Program-made: the position numbers and the translations under genes
Notes under the pieces: generated by a model
The model's input: only the letters and a program-made list of their open reading frames with translations
What the model was told of the DNA's origin: nothing
Database searches by the model: none
NCBI GenBank assembly: GCA_015231775.1
Contig: JADGAY010000006.1
Location: 1 to 47,851, forward strand
DNA: 47,851 nt
Direction: 5' to 3'
From: Magnetococcales bacterium
GTDB lineage: Bacteria > Pseudomonadota > Magnetococcia > Magnetococcales > Magnetaquicoccaceae
Shown: positions 37,807 to 46,019 of the stretch, piece by piece
Layout of the letters: each line of letters opens with the position of its first letter
Numbering within the stretch: position 1 is the stretch's first letter

Positions 37807-38463
37807 ATGCTCTCCCCTGGCCAGGAAGCCTTGTTGGCGCAATTCCGCGATTATCTGGAACAGACCGGAGAGGAGCCGGTCGCGGACGAACCCCAGGTGG
37901 ATCTCTATACCCTGTTCGGTGAACTGGCGGCCCTGAAGAACGAAATCCGCATCGAATCCCGTCAGGTGAAGTCGGCCCTGGAGCAGTTCCGCGCCCTGGT
38001 GGATCCCCTGCGGGCCGGACATGCCGCCATGGAGGAGAAGATCCAGCGCATGCACGAGGAACCGCGGCTGGCCGGCCAGGAAGCCTTGCGGCCCGTGCTG
38101 CTGGAACTGCTGGAGCTGCGAGATCGTCTGATCGCCTCGTTGGAGATGTCGCCGGCCAGACAGGAGGATAATCGGTTTTTCAAACGTCTGTTCCGCAAGC
38201 GGCAGGAGCGGATCGAGGCCTGGCACGCGGGTCAGGAGATGTTGCTCTGGCGGCTCGATCAGTTGCTGACCGCGCAGGAGATCCAACCGCTGGAACTGCT
38301 CGACCGACCTTTCGATCCCCGCCTGGCGCGGGCGGTGCGGGTGGCGTGTCACAACGGGGTGGCGGATGGGGTGGTACGGACCGAGATGCGCAAGGGATTT
38401 CTCTGGCACGGCGAACTGCTGCGTCTGGCGGAAGTGGTGGTCAACAAAATTGAGGAGCAGTGA
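37807..38463 (+). CDS. GrpE-like nucleotide exchange factor
   Basis: The protein is 218 residues. A long amphipathic coiled coil (about 40-160) is followed by a small beta domain with PFDPRLARAVRVACHNGVAD and KGFLWHGELLRLAEVVVNK. This matches the GrpE pattern of FDP, then a short acidic or Gly turn, then KGY-x-hydroxyl/His-x-x-x-LR-x-A-x-V-x-V. GrpE releases ADP from DnaK. It lies between the J-domain and Hsp70 genes with spacings of one and three bases, so all three are made together. It is longer in the coil than standard GrpE and lacks the usual acidic N-terminus. Exchange factor for this Hsp70 specifically is inference from context. Confidence 0.85.
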   Translation: MLSPGQEALLAQFRDYLEQTGEEPVADEPQVDLYTLFGELAALKNEIRIESRQVKSALEQFRALVDPLRAGHAAMEEKIQRMHEEPRLAGQEALRPVLLELLELRDRLIASLEMSPARQEDNRFFKRLFRKRQERIEAWHAGQEMLLWRLDQLLTAQEIQPLELLDRPFDPRLARAVRVACHNGVADGVVRTEMRKGFLWHGELLRLAEVVVNKIEEQ

Positions 38464-38466
38464 GTC

Positions 38467-40203
38467 ATGACGGACGAATGGGTGATCGGCATCGATTTGG
38501 GAACCACCAACTCCGAGGTGGCGATTTATCGTCAGGGCCGCGTGGAGGTGATTCCCGATGCCCGTGGCAACCGCATTCTCCCCTCCTTTGTCGGGGTTGC
38601 GGAAGACGGCACCCTGTTGGTGGGTGAAGAGGCGCGCAACCAGTATGTGGTGTTTCCGGAGCGCACCATCCGTTCCGTCAAGCGGCGCATGGGCGAGACC
38701 ACGCCGGTGACCATGGCCGGTCAGAACTACCTGCCGCAAGAGATCTCCGCGATCATTCTCAAGCGTCTCAAAGGGATGGCCGAGGCCCATCTCGGGCAGG
38801 CGGTCAACAAGGCGGTGATCACGGTGCCGGCCTATTTTTCCGATGCCCAGCGTCAGGCGACCCGCGAGGCGGGGGAGATCGCCGGTCTGGACGTGCTGCG
38901 CATGATCAACGAGCCGACGGCGGCGGCATTGGTTTACGAAGCGGGTCGGCAGGCCGGGAAAAAGATCCTGGTGTACGATCTGGGAGGCGGCACCTTCGAT
39001 GTCTCGGTGGTACGCATCGAAGAGGGGGTGGTGGAGGTGATCTCCAGCCATGGCGACAACCATCTGGGTGGCGATGATTTCGACGAAGAGATCGTCAACC
39101 ACCTCCTTGAACAGTTCAAGGAGCGCCATGGGGTGGATGCCGCCACCAGTCCGACCGCCCTGGCACGGCTGCGCCGCGCGGCGGAGGCGGCCAAACGGCA
39201 CTTGTCCGATCGCCCGTATGTCACCATTGCCGAGGAGTACCTTCTGGAGCACAAGGGCAAACCGCTGCATCTCTCCCTGGAGTTGAGCCGGGATGCCTAC
39301 GAGGAGATGATCACCCCCTACCTGGACAAGACCCTGGAGGCGGTGCATATCGCCTTGAACGGGTCGGGTCTCACCGCCTCGGATGTGGAGTCCATCCTGC
39401 TGGTGGGTGGCGCGACCCGCACGCCGCTGGTCTCCCGACGCCTGGAAGAGATCTTCGGGATGCGGCCCCATGGCGAGGTGGATCCGGATCTCTGCGTGGC
39501 CATGGGCGCCTCGATCCAGGCGGCCAGCATCCAAGGCGCGCAAGTGTCCGCGGTTTTGGTGGATGTCACCCCCTATACGTTCGGAACCTCCGCCTATGGC
39601 GAACTGGATGGCATCCCCTCGCCGGATCTGTTCGTACCGGTGATTCTCAAGAACTCGCCCATTCCGATCAGCAAGAGCGAGGTGTTCTACACCATGGTCG
39701 AAAACCAGCAACTGGTGGAGGTCCAGGTGTTCCAGGGCGAGAACATCGATGCCTTAAAAAACCGACTGATCGGTGAATTCACGGTGGAGGGGTTGAGTCC
39801 GGCCCCGCCCCAAAGTCCGGTGGTGTTGCGCATGGATCTGGATGCGGACGGCGTGTTGCATGTCTCGGCGACCGAGAAAAAGAGCGGGCTTTCCAAGAAG
39901 ATCAGCATCAGCCATGCCATGGAGCGGCTGGACGAGTCGGAGATGATCCAGGCTCGGCAGCGGGTTGCAAGCCTGTTTGCCAACGAGGATGACGCGGACG
40001 AGGAGGCACGACAGGAGGTGGTGCGCGCCCGCGCCCTGATGGAAAAGGCCGAACGGATGCTTGACCTCGCTTCGCCGGAAGATCAGGAGGAGATGATCAA
40101 TCACATCGAAGAGATCCGCCAGTCCCTCGAAGACCACGAAATCACCCGGCTCAAGGCCCCCTGCGAAGGATTGTCGGAGATTCTGTTCTATCTGGAAACG
40201 TGA
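38467..40203 (+). CDS. Hsp70 family chaperone (DnaK paralogue)
   Basis: The protein is 578 residues. ATPase domain signatures are GIDLGTTNSEVAIY at about 8-21, the second Hsp70 signature YDLGGGTFDVSVV near 165-180, INEPTAAAL near 148 and LVGGATRTPLV near 310-320. The substrate-binding beta domain follows (about 370-480) with VTPYTFGTSAYGE, VQVFQGEN and LRMDLDADGVLHVSATEKKS. The helical lid is short and there is no C-terminal EEVD-like or acidic DnaK tail, so at 578 residues it is shorter than housekeeping DnaK (about 640). It is encoded with its own J-domain and GrpE-like partners. I infer a dedicated chaperone for a narrow set of clients; it is unlikely to be the housekeeping DnaK. Confidence 0.95.
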   Translation: MTDEWVIGIDLGTTNSEVAIYRQGRVEVIPDARGNRILPSFVGVAEDGTLLVGEEARNQYVVFPERTIRSVKRRMGETTPVTMAGQNYLPQEISAIILKRLKGMAEAHLGQAVNKAVITVPAYFSDAQRQATREAGEIAGLDVLRMINEPTAAALVYEAGRQAGKKILVYDLGGGTFDVSVVRIEEGVVEVISSHGDNHLGGDDFDEEIVNHLLEQFKERHGVDAATSPTALARLRRAAEAAKRHLSDRPYVTIAEEYLLEHKGKPLHLSLELSRDAYEEMITPYLDKTLEAVHIALNGSGLTASDVESILLVGGATRTPLVSRRLEEIFGMRPHGEVDPDLCVAMGASIQAASIQGAQVSAVLVDVTPYTFGTSAYGELDGIPSPDLFVPVILKNSPIPISKSEVFYTMVENQQLVEVQVFQGENIDALKNRLIGEFTVEGLSPAPPQSPVVLRMDLDADGVLHVSATEKKSGLSKKISISHAMERLDESEMIQARQRVASLFANEDDADEEARQEVVRARALMEKAERMLDLASPEDQEEMINHIEEIRQSLEDHEITRLKAPCEGLSEILFYLET

Positions 40204-40208
40204 GGCCC

Positions 40209-40568
40209 ATGGTGATCGAACGCTGTCCCGCCTGTAGTGCCCGAGCCCCCGGACACACGGTGTGTCGTCGTTGCGGTACGGAGCTGCACTGGCTCAACCG
40301 CATCGCCACCGCCTGCCGACGCGAGGAACGCCTGGCCATGCAAGCGCTTGTGGCAGGGAATCGGACCGGGGCGCTCCTCCATCTGGAGCAGGCCATGGCT
40401 TACCGCCAACACCCCATGCAACATCAATGGGTCCAATTTGTGAACACCCTGACCGGTCACCAGGGCGTCACCCCCGCACAAGACAACCAATCTCTTGTTG
40501 ACCAGAATAACTTCCCCGGACAACACGGCTTTCAGGATACCAATCTGCCAACCCAGATCACAACATAG
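40209..40568 (+). CDS. Small zinc-ribbon protein at the end of the chaperone operon
   Basis: The protein is 119 residues. A two-CxxC knuckle (CPAC at 6-9, CRRC at 19-22) should bind one zinc. A helical segment with ALLHLEQAMAYRQ follows, resembling half of a TPR repeat. The last 35 residues are Gln- and Asn-rich and overlap tail to tail with a feoB relic, so they may be read-through from a former stop. It starts 5 bases after the Hsp70 stop (ATG 40209; GTG 40200 overlapping that stop is an alternative). J-proteins such as DnaJ carry zinc ribbons for client binding, so this could supply that function separately. This is inference. Confidence 0.7.
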   Translation: MVIERCPACSARAPGHTVCRRCGTELHWLNRIATACRREERLAMQALVAGNRTGALLHLEQAMAYRQHPMQHQWVQFVNTLTGHQGVTPAQDNQSLVDQNNFPGQHGFQDTNLPTQITT

Positions 40569-40795
40569 GCCAGGCTCCAGGGGATGGAAAGCGAGAAGCG
40601 CGCCGAGAAAAGGCCGGCCCACCCCCAACTGCCGGCTTCGCGCCGGATGGCGGCGATGGTGGCCTGGCAGGGGGCGTGGAACAGGGTGAACACCATGAAG
40701 GCAAAAGCCACCCGAGCCGACATGGAGTTGGACAACCGCTCCCGCAGGCTTTCGGATTGCCGATCAAGCCGACCGTGACCTGGGGGACGAATCAA
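40532..40795 (-). pseudogene. feoB: C-terminal relic of ferrous iron transporter FeoB
   Basis: The 87-residue frame contains SMSARVAFAFMVFTLFHAPC, then IAAIRREAGSWGW and a hydrophobic C-terminal helix. This is the conserved C-terminal membrane end of FeoB (pattern S-x-R-x-A-x-AF, P-C-x-A-T, AIRRE-x-GSW-x-W). The GTPase domain and nearly all of the permease are missing, and nothing upstream on the same strand restores them. The relic shows that an iron(II) transporter gene once stood here and was lost by deletion. It overlaps the end of the zinc-ribbon gene. Confidence 0.65.
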
Positions 40796-41316
40796 ACATG
40801 CCCCCCTTGGAACCCCTGCAACACTCGTTTCAGCGGATTGGCACGTTCATATCTGGCAACCTATTGTTATTTAAACATTGATTCAATCCGTCGTCTCAAA
40901 CCCGCATGCAATGTTGCACCCTCTCGCATTGCGCCATCCGGATGGAACCCAACCGATGATGCACTTCAAAGCATGTCGACACGCTATAAAGATTTGATGA
41001 TAAACAATAAAACATCTCGACTCACCAGGATCGGGATTCCCGAATGAATCTGGTATGAAAGGTGATATCACTACAAGAAAAATGGGGACTTCCCAATCAT
41101 CCTCCCCCACCTGTCACTGCGCGCCAAAAGGGGTTCCACCGAAATTTCATCAACGGACGGAACCACCCTTTCCATCCTAGGGGCAGGCATGGATCGTTGC
41201 AAACTTGCTGCGCAATTTGGCGGGCTAGCCATGACCCGTATCGGCTGTTTGGCAAATACCAAACAGCCTCTTATGGTTAATTTTATTTAAAATCAAACCT
41301 GACCTTGAAGGTAGCC
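40796..41316. other. Intergenic region before the AT-rich STAS gene
   Basis: No gene is supported over about 520 bases. The stretch becomes AT-rich toward the STAS start. It contains a perfect 10-base-arm palindrome at 41243-41268. I see no other repeat, and no remaining feoB sequence on the minus strand. Confidence 0.4.
41243..41268. promoter_or_regulatory. Perfect palindrome upstream of STAS gene (candidate operator, copy 2)
   Basis: GGCTGTTTGG CAAATA CCAAACAGCC has perfect 10-base arms around a 6-base centre, ending 48 bases before the STAS ATG. It resembles 19935-19954 before the membrane kinase. A T-rich stretch follows, so a terminator is possible, but no rightward gene precedes it, which favours a binding site. 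Confidence 0.4.
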
Positions 41317-41643
41317 ATGAATCAGCTTGAATATGAATCTGCCGACAACATCTTAAGAGTGGCACTCCCAGGATGTTTTGATTATACATTAAGAGCGCGT
41401 TTTATATTGATACAGGATAAACTGGATCAGTTTGACACAATAATATTGGACTTTTCGAATGTAACTTACATCGATTCAACAGGAATTTGCATACTGTTAT
41501 ACATCAGAGAAAAAGCAACCAAAAAAGAACATATTCACATAACCAACGTCTCGCAAAGAATATACAACATTCTTACTGTGGCAGGATGTCATCTTCTATT
41601 TCAAATAACAGCACCAAGTGAAATCGGTGCAAAAGCGTCGTGA
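41317..41643 (+). CDS. AT-rich STAS-domain protein
   Basis: The protein is 108 residues and a single STAS domain. LDFSNVTYIDSTGICILLYI places the regulatory Ser at about 54. The N-terminal strand ILRVALPGCFDYTLR is similar to the STAS protein at 18862 (LPGQFDY). The gene is clearly AT-rich with many AT-ending codons (ATA, TTA, AAA), unlike everything else in the window, which suggests separate ancestry or recent acquisition. It stands alone, downstream of a perfect palindrome, with AAGG before the ATG. A longer TTG start at 41305 is unlikely. The cognate kinase or phosphatase is not adjacent; the SpoIIE and RsbW-like proteins at 15-19 kb are candidates. Confidence 0.88.
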   Translation: MNQLEYESADNILRVALPGCFDYTLRARFILIQDKLDQFDTIILDFSNVTYIDSTGICILLYIREKATKKEHIHITNVSQRIYNILTVAGCHLLFQITAPSEIGAKAS

Positions 41644-41684
41644 TACACTATTCACTTGGCATCTTCACACACCGCGGGAAATGA

Positions 41685-41966
41685 ATCGTGTGCCAGATTT
41701 GGCAGCCAAGTCGCTGGGTACTTGACAAAACCACCCGGCGTGGCGTCGCCTTGAAAAAAGAGTACGGCATCCGTGCCGGAATTGAATCCACCAATGCGGA
41801 ATGCAAAACGACCCATGGAATGGACAAAGTCTGAACCAGAGAACTGCCGAATGTCACTTTTGCGGCAACGATGAAAACCCTGGCGTGCAATGCCAAACGG
41901 TTCATGCGCCATCAGTGCGCCCAAATTTTGGAGGAAGGGGTAAGAATGGCAACCAATCTGGCCTAA
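41685..41966 (+). pseudogene. C-terminal relic of a DDE-type transposase
   Basis: In one frame, LKKEYGIRAGIESTNAECKT, then HGMD and (after an in-frame TGA at 41832-41834) TRELPNVTFAATMKTLACNA resemble the C-terminal catalytic segment of IS1182/IS5-like transposases, in which R-x-GIE-x-TN-x-E-x-K-x-x-HG-x is conserved. The frame ends at a TAA at 41964. The upstream part of the transposase and both ends are missing. The Glu in GIES would be the third acidic catalytic residue. It is an inactive scar of an insertion sequence next to the AT-rich STAS gene. The family name is approximate. Confidence 0.6.
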
Positions 41967-42085
41967 AAGGGGGGAAATCCCTCCAATATGGTGATCTGGA
42001 ATATGTTGTCCGCATTTGTTATCCTGACCCATAAAACGAAATGGAAGGGACATGCACCCTGCCATTTTCAAGGCCGGGGGACGAC

Positions 42086-43912
42086 ATGACCGCACAACCA
42101 ACCAGCGCACTACCATCCTGCCCCTTGACACGCGAGTCCCTGCAACGCTGGGCCAATGCGGAAGCGTTGCGCAAAGGCGAACGGTATTACCGGGAAAACG
42201 CTGTGCTGGACCCCTGTTGGCAAGACGAAGCGTTGACTGCCTTGGTGAGCGGTTCGCAGGTCGATCCCTATGCGGTCCACATCCATTTCGATGCGCACGG
42301 TGTGCGTGATGCAGAGTGCTCCTGTCCTTTCAGTTTCCCTGGTGCGTGCAAACACATCGTTGCCGTGCTGCTGGTCTGCATCGATCACCCGGAAACCATT
42401 GATCGTCGTCGTCCCCTGGAAGAGGTTCTCCGAGAGCTTGACCGGGAGCGCCACCTGCACCTCTGGAAAACTCTGCTTCAAGAAGATCCCTTCCTCTCCC
42501 GTAAGTTGGAGCTGTTGCTGATCAAAGAGTTGTCGGCTTCTTCATCATCTCCTTCTCCCTCACAACCGCGACACCCCGTGATCGATCCGACCCTGTTCCG
42601 CCGTGAGGCCATGGCACTGACCTCATCTTTGCAGGGTAGCCGGTACGAATATGGGATGGGCAGCATGATCTATGATCGTCTCCAGATGTTGCTGAATCGC
42701 ATTCAGCCACTGCTCGACGAAGACGATGGTTTGAACGCCCTGTCAGCGTTGCGTGCCATCATGGAAGCCTTTACCATCGAATGGGTCGAATACGACGAAG
42801 AGAGTGACTCTTCGGTGCTGTATGAGGAGATGGGCGAGATGATCGCCGAGGCTCTATTGCGCGCCGACCCGCCTGCCCGCGCACGCCAGGAATGGCAGAC
42901 AGCGTTGCAGGAGTGGCACGACGAACTGGCGGATTATGGCACAGAGGAAGGATTGAAGGTCGCGATTCAGGCCGCTGCGGAGGGGTGGGAGTCTGCCGAA
43001 CTGCAAGCCGTTTTGCGCGGAGATGTCATGGCAGTCGATGAAGAAGCAGAGGTGGGGGCGGACGATGATCCCCTGGTGCGCATCCGGTTGCGGATTTTGG
43101 CGCAGAGGGGTCGCCATGCGGAGCGACTCAATTTGGCACGGTATCACGGTGAATACGGCGAGTGTGCGCAAACGCTGTTTCATCTCGGACGTCTGGACGA
43201 AGCGGAGGAAATCGCCACGACCCGTCTGACCTCTCCGGTCGATCTCCAGGCGTTGGCCTATCTGTTTTACGATCGGGGTGACGTGGATCGCGCCTTGCGG
43301 ATTGCCCGGCGTGCTCTGGACCGTCAGGATGTCTCCGGGTTACGTCGGATGCGAGGTCATCTCGATCTGGCCCGTTGGCTGCGCGATACGGCCCGGACCG
43401 TTGGGAATCAGCCCTTGGCTTTGCAGGCTGCGGAATCGGCCTTCATGGACCAGTGCGAGATGGCGGATTATCTGGCTGTCGAGCAAGTGGCCGGTGGTGA
43501 ATGGCCAACCATCCGGGAAAATCTGCTGCAGCGCATGACATTGGAAGCCAAGGTCAGACTTTCGGTTGACAAGGTGATCGCCATCTGTCTGCACGAGGGG
43601 TTGGTGGCCCAGGCCGTCGTATTGGCGGATCAGGAACGTTTCCTCGACCAGGACAGGTTGCGCGAGGTGATGCGTGCGGCCATGAACACGCATGCGGAGT
43701 GGGTGATCCGGCGCAGTCGCGCCGAGGCCGAAGAGATCATGGATGCCGCCAGGTCGAATGCCTACGATGTCGCGGCAGAGTGGCTTGCCCTGACCAGAAA
43801 CGCCTATCTTCAGGCCGAACGGGGCACGGAGTGGTCATCGTTGCTGGCCACGCTCATCCAGAAACATGTTCGCAAATATAAATTGAAGCCTCTGCTAAAG
43901 GCGTTGCGGTGA
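42086..43912 (+). CDS. SWIM zinc-finger protein
   Basis: The protein is 608 residues. A SWIM-type zinc site (CSCPFSFPGACKH; ligands Cys78, Cys80, Cys88, His90) lies in an N-terminal domain of the usual RWANAEALRKGERYY type. The rest is a long helical repeat region, with LRALRAI-like and ALRIARRALDRQDV stretches similar to TPR, and no enzyme motif that I can see. SWIM fingers bind DNA or proteins. The start at 42086 follows GGGGGACGAC; an ATG at 42041 gives 15 more residues with no ribosome binding site. It is directly followed by an uncharacterised gene (10-base gap) that often accompanies such SWIM proteins in my memory of other genomes. Function unknown. Confidence 0.88.
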   Translation: MTAQPTSALPSCPLTRESLQRWANAEALRKGERYYRENAVLDPCWQDEALTALVSGSQVDPYAVHIHFDAHGVRDAECSCPFSFPGACKHIVAVLLVCIDHPETIDRRRPLEEVLRELDRERHLHLWKTLLQEDPFLSRKLELLLIKELSASSSSPSPSQPRHPVIDPTLFRREAMALTSSLQGSRYEYGMGSMIYDRLQMLLNRIQPLLDEDDGLNALSALRAIMEAFTIEWVEYDEESDSSVLYEEMGEMIAEALLRADPPARARQEWQTALQEWHDELADYGTEEGLKVAIQAAAEGWESAELQAVLRGDVMAVDEEAEVGADDDPLVRIRLRILAQRGRHAERLNLARYHGEYGECAQTLFHLGRLDEAEEIATTRLTSPVDLQALAYLFYDRGDVDRALRIARRALDRQDVSGLRRMRGHLDLARWLRDTARTVGNQPLALQAAESAFMDQCEMADYLAVEQVAGGEWPTIRENLLQRMTLEAKVRLSVDKVIAICLHEGLVAQAVVLADQERFLDQDRLREVMRAAMNTHAEWVIRRSRAEAEEIMDAARSNAYDVAAEWLALTRNAYLQAERGTEWSSLLATLIQKHVRKYKLKPLLKALR

Positions 43913-43922
43913 TCGGTCGGTC

Positions 43923-45080
43923 ATGAGCGAGTATCAATATTACGAATTCCTGGCAGTGGATCGCCCTCTGAACGAACAGGAGATCGAGGCGTTGCGTGCG
44001 TTGTCGAGTCGTGCCCGCATCACCGCCACCAGTTTCGTCAACCATTATGATTTCGGTGATTTCAAGGGTAATCCAGACCGTTTGGTGGAGCGTTATTTCG
44101 ATTTCTTCCTCTATCTGGCCAACTGGGGATCCCGGTGTTTCATGTTGCGTGTCCCAGCCCGGTTGCTTAAGGGATCCCTGGTACAACCGTACTGTCCTGG
44201 TGACAATGCCGAAATGCGACAGGTCGGTGGCAACCTGATTCTGGATTACACCCGGGACGAGGATGGCGAGGATTGGGACTGGAACGACGATGGTCGAGGA
44301 CGGATGGCTGCCCTGGCTCCGGTGCGGACCGCTCTGTTGCGGGGTGATTTGAGACTGCTGTATCTGGGATGGCTGCTGGCCGCGCAGGAGGGCGTGCTGG
44401 AGGATGAGGCTGTCGAACCCGATGCACCCCCGGGTCTGGCCCAATTGGATGGTCCGTTGTTGGCGTTCGTGGATTTCATGGGCATCGATCGGGATCTGGT
44501 CGCGGCGGCTGCATCCGGAGACCAGCCCGCAATCAGACGCCCTCTTTCCCGTGACGAGATCATGGCGGCCTTGCGTGGTTTGTCGGATGAGGAGAAAAAC
44601 GCCTTTTTGCTGCGCATGGCGCTGGGCGAGGAGTCCCATGTTGGCCTGGAGCTGCTCCGACGACTGGAGGGGCACATCGGGAAAGGGGCGTCAACCAGAT
44701 CGGCAAGTTCAAGCCGGCGAACTGTGGGTGAACTGTTTGCGTTGGCGGACACGATCCGGGATGCAAGACAACGCCGGGAAGCGGAACGCAAGGCCTCCGA
44801 GCGCGCCCGTCAGGTGCAGCAGCAGGCCGCTGCCCGCGAAAAGCATCTGAAACATCTGTCTGGTCGTGAAGAGAAGGCGTGGGTGGAGGTGGAGGTCTTC
44901 ATCTCCGAGCGTTCTGCCGCGCAATACGATCAGGCTGCGGCCCTCCTGGTCGATCTGCGGGAGTTGGCTACCCGTTCGGGCCAAACCGCCTCTTTTATCG
45001 CCCGTATTGCCGCAATTCGCCAGGAGCATGCCCGCAAGTCCAGCCTGATCGAACGATTGGACAAGGCGGGATTGAGATAG
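43923..45080 (+). CDS. Conserved protein of unknown function paired with the SWIM protein
   Basis: The protein is 385 residues. It opens with YQYYEFLAVDRPLNEQEIEA and a region FGDFKGNPDRLVERYFDFFL, followed by LYLANWGSRCFMLRVPARLL. I recall this N-terminal pattern from uncharacterised proteins next to SWIM zinc-finger genes, but I know no function for it. An acidic loop (DEDGEDWDWNDDG) lies near 120. The last 130 residues are a highly charged Arg/Glu/Gln-rich coiled coil. No membrane, signal or catalytic motif is visible. It is 10 bases after the SWIM gene, so the two are co-expressed. A complex of the two is inference. Confidence 0.85.
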   Translation: MSEYQYYEFLAVDRPLNEQEIEALRALSSRARITATSFVNHYDFGDFKGNPDRLVERYFDFFLYLANWGSRCFMLRVPARLLKGSLVQPYCPGDNAEMRQVGGNLILDYTRDEDGEDWDWNDDGRGRMAALAPVRTALLRGDLRLLYLGWLLAAQEGVLEDEAVEPDAPPGLAQLDGPLLAFVDFMGIDRDLVAAAASGDQPAIRRPLSRDEIMAALRGLSDEEKNAFLLRMALGEESHVGLELLRRLEGHIGKGASTRSASSSRRTVGELFALADTIRDARQRREAERKASERARQVQQQAAAREKHLKHLSGREEKAWVEVEVFISERSAAQYDQAAALLVDLRELATRSGQTASFIARIAAIRQEHARKSSLIERLDKAGLR

Positions 45081-45092
45081 GATGCCTATGGC

Positions 45093-45251
45093 ATGAGCAA
45101 GCACGACGATCTTTACCACCGACTCTATTCCCACCCCAAGCTGGTGGCGGATATGTCGAAGCCATCGAATCGGTGTGCATTTCCTTTGAGTGCGCTCACC
45201 AGTGCGGATAAAATGGTTTTTTCGTTATTGTTCGGATCCCGTCGGTTCTGA
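45093..45251 (+). pseudogene. Truncated start of an Rpn-family nuclease
   Basis: The ATG follows TAGGATG. The first 21 codons (MSKHDDLYHRLYSHPKLVAD) match the N-terminus of Rpn family recombination-promoting nucleases, also called PD-(D/E)XK or Transposase_31 proteins. Immediately after, the frame leaves the family and stops at 45251. No catalytic core is present. It is likely a deletion junction that brought the next cluster next to the SWIM pair. Confidence 0.55.
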
Positions 45252-45289
45252 CTCGGATCGTCTTGGACCACGCATTCAAGGGTGTCGCC

Positions 45290-46015
45290 GTGAACTCCCA
45301 GATTGGTCAACGCATTGTGGAGCGTCTGCAAGCCCAGGCGAAACTGTTCGTCTCGCGGAACGAGTTCTTCAAGCTGATCGGCGTGGTTCAGGCGCGCGCG
45401 CTGGGTGTCTCCCCTGGTGATCCTGTCACGGCCTTGAACGAAGCATTGCAACGCCATTGTGGCGAGACGCTCCGGGTTGTCCAGGGGGGACGCACCCTGT
45501 ATGTGGCGTGGAATCTGCCCGACGAGGCATTCCTGCTCGAGAAGGCCAGACGCCTGACCACCTTTACACCCGCGCAGTTGGCTCTGAATCTGCCCATGCC
45601 CAAACTCCGCGTCGCTCCGGCCATCACACGGTTGTTGGAGTCCGGCGAGATGGTTTGTGTGGGTCTGAAAGCCGATTTTACCCCGGTTCTGAAATTCGCC
45701 GAGCGCGGCGAAACATCGAGAATCGCACCGGAACCCCTCCCCGTGACCAGACCGGACCCGGATGATGAAACCGCCCTGCATGAGGCGTTTCTGGAGATCG
45801 GCCAGGGGAGGAATTTCGTCGCCATCCACCGCTTGCGCGCCCATCTCGGCTGGGAGCGGGAGCGGTTCGACCGGGCCATCTTGCGCTTGCAGTCCGCCGA
45901 GCGGATCCTGTTGAACATGGGGGATCCCACCCGCTTGACCCGCGCCGAATTGGAGAACGCCTACCAGGACCGCAACGGCATGCGCTATCTCACCCTCAAC
46001 TGGCTGGATGCCTGA
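45290..46015 (+). CDS. Winged-helix-like protein of an ATPase cluster
   Basis: The protein is 241 residues from a GTG at 45290, with AAGGGTG 5-8 bases upstream. A TTG at 45263 in the same frame is the alternative. The protein has two helix-rich parts separated by an Asp/Pro-rich linker near 150-165. The second half (GRNFVAIHRLRAHLGWERER, then FDRAILRL) looks like a winged helix-turn-helix. The N-terminal half could hold another. It overlaps or abuts the ATPase gene (stop 46013-46015, ATG 46020). I do not recognise the family. A DNA- or protein-binding partner of the ATPase is the natural guess. Confidence 0.8.
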   Translation: MNSQIGQRIVERLQAQAKLFVSRNEFFKLIGVVQARALGVSPGDPVTALNEALQRHCGETLRVVQGGRTLYVAWNLPDEAFLLEKARRLTTFTPAQLALNLPMPKLRVAPAITRLLESGEMVCVGLKADFTPVLKFAERGETSRIAPEPLPVTRPDPDDETALHEAFLEIGQGRNFVAIHRLRAHLGWERERFDRAILRLQSAERILLNMGDPTRLTRAELENAYQDRNGMRYLTLNWLDA

Positions 46016-46019
46016 GCGC

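Noticed and set aside
37450-39711. 753-codon open frame antisense to the chaperone operon
   Set aside because: It runs opposite clear J-domain, GrpE-like and Hsp70 genes and has no recognisable protein features.
40621-40640. CCCCCAACTGCCGGC resembles the MITE terminal repeat
   Set aside because: It lies in the feoB relic and encodes the conserved EAGSWG motif of FeoB on the minus strand, so the likeness is explained by coding sequence.
41652-42131. 159-codon minus-strand frame between the STAS and SWIM genes
   Set aside because: The plus strand here shows a transposase relic with conserved motifs. The minus frame shows none.
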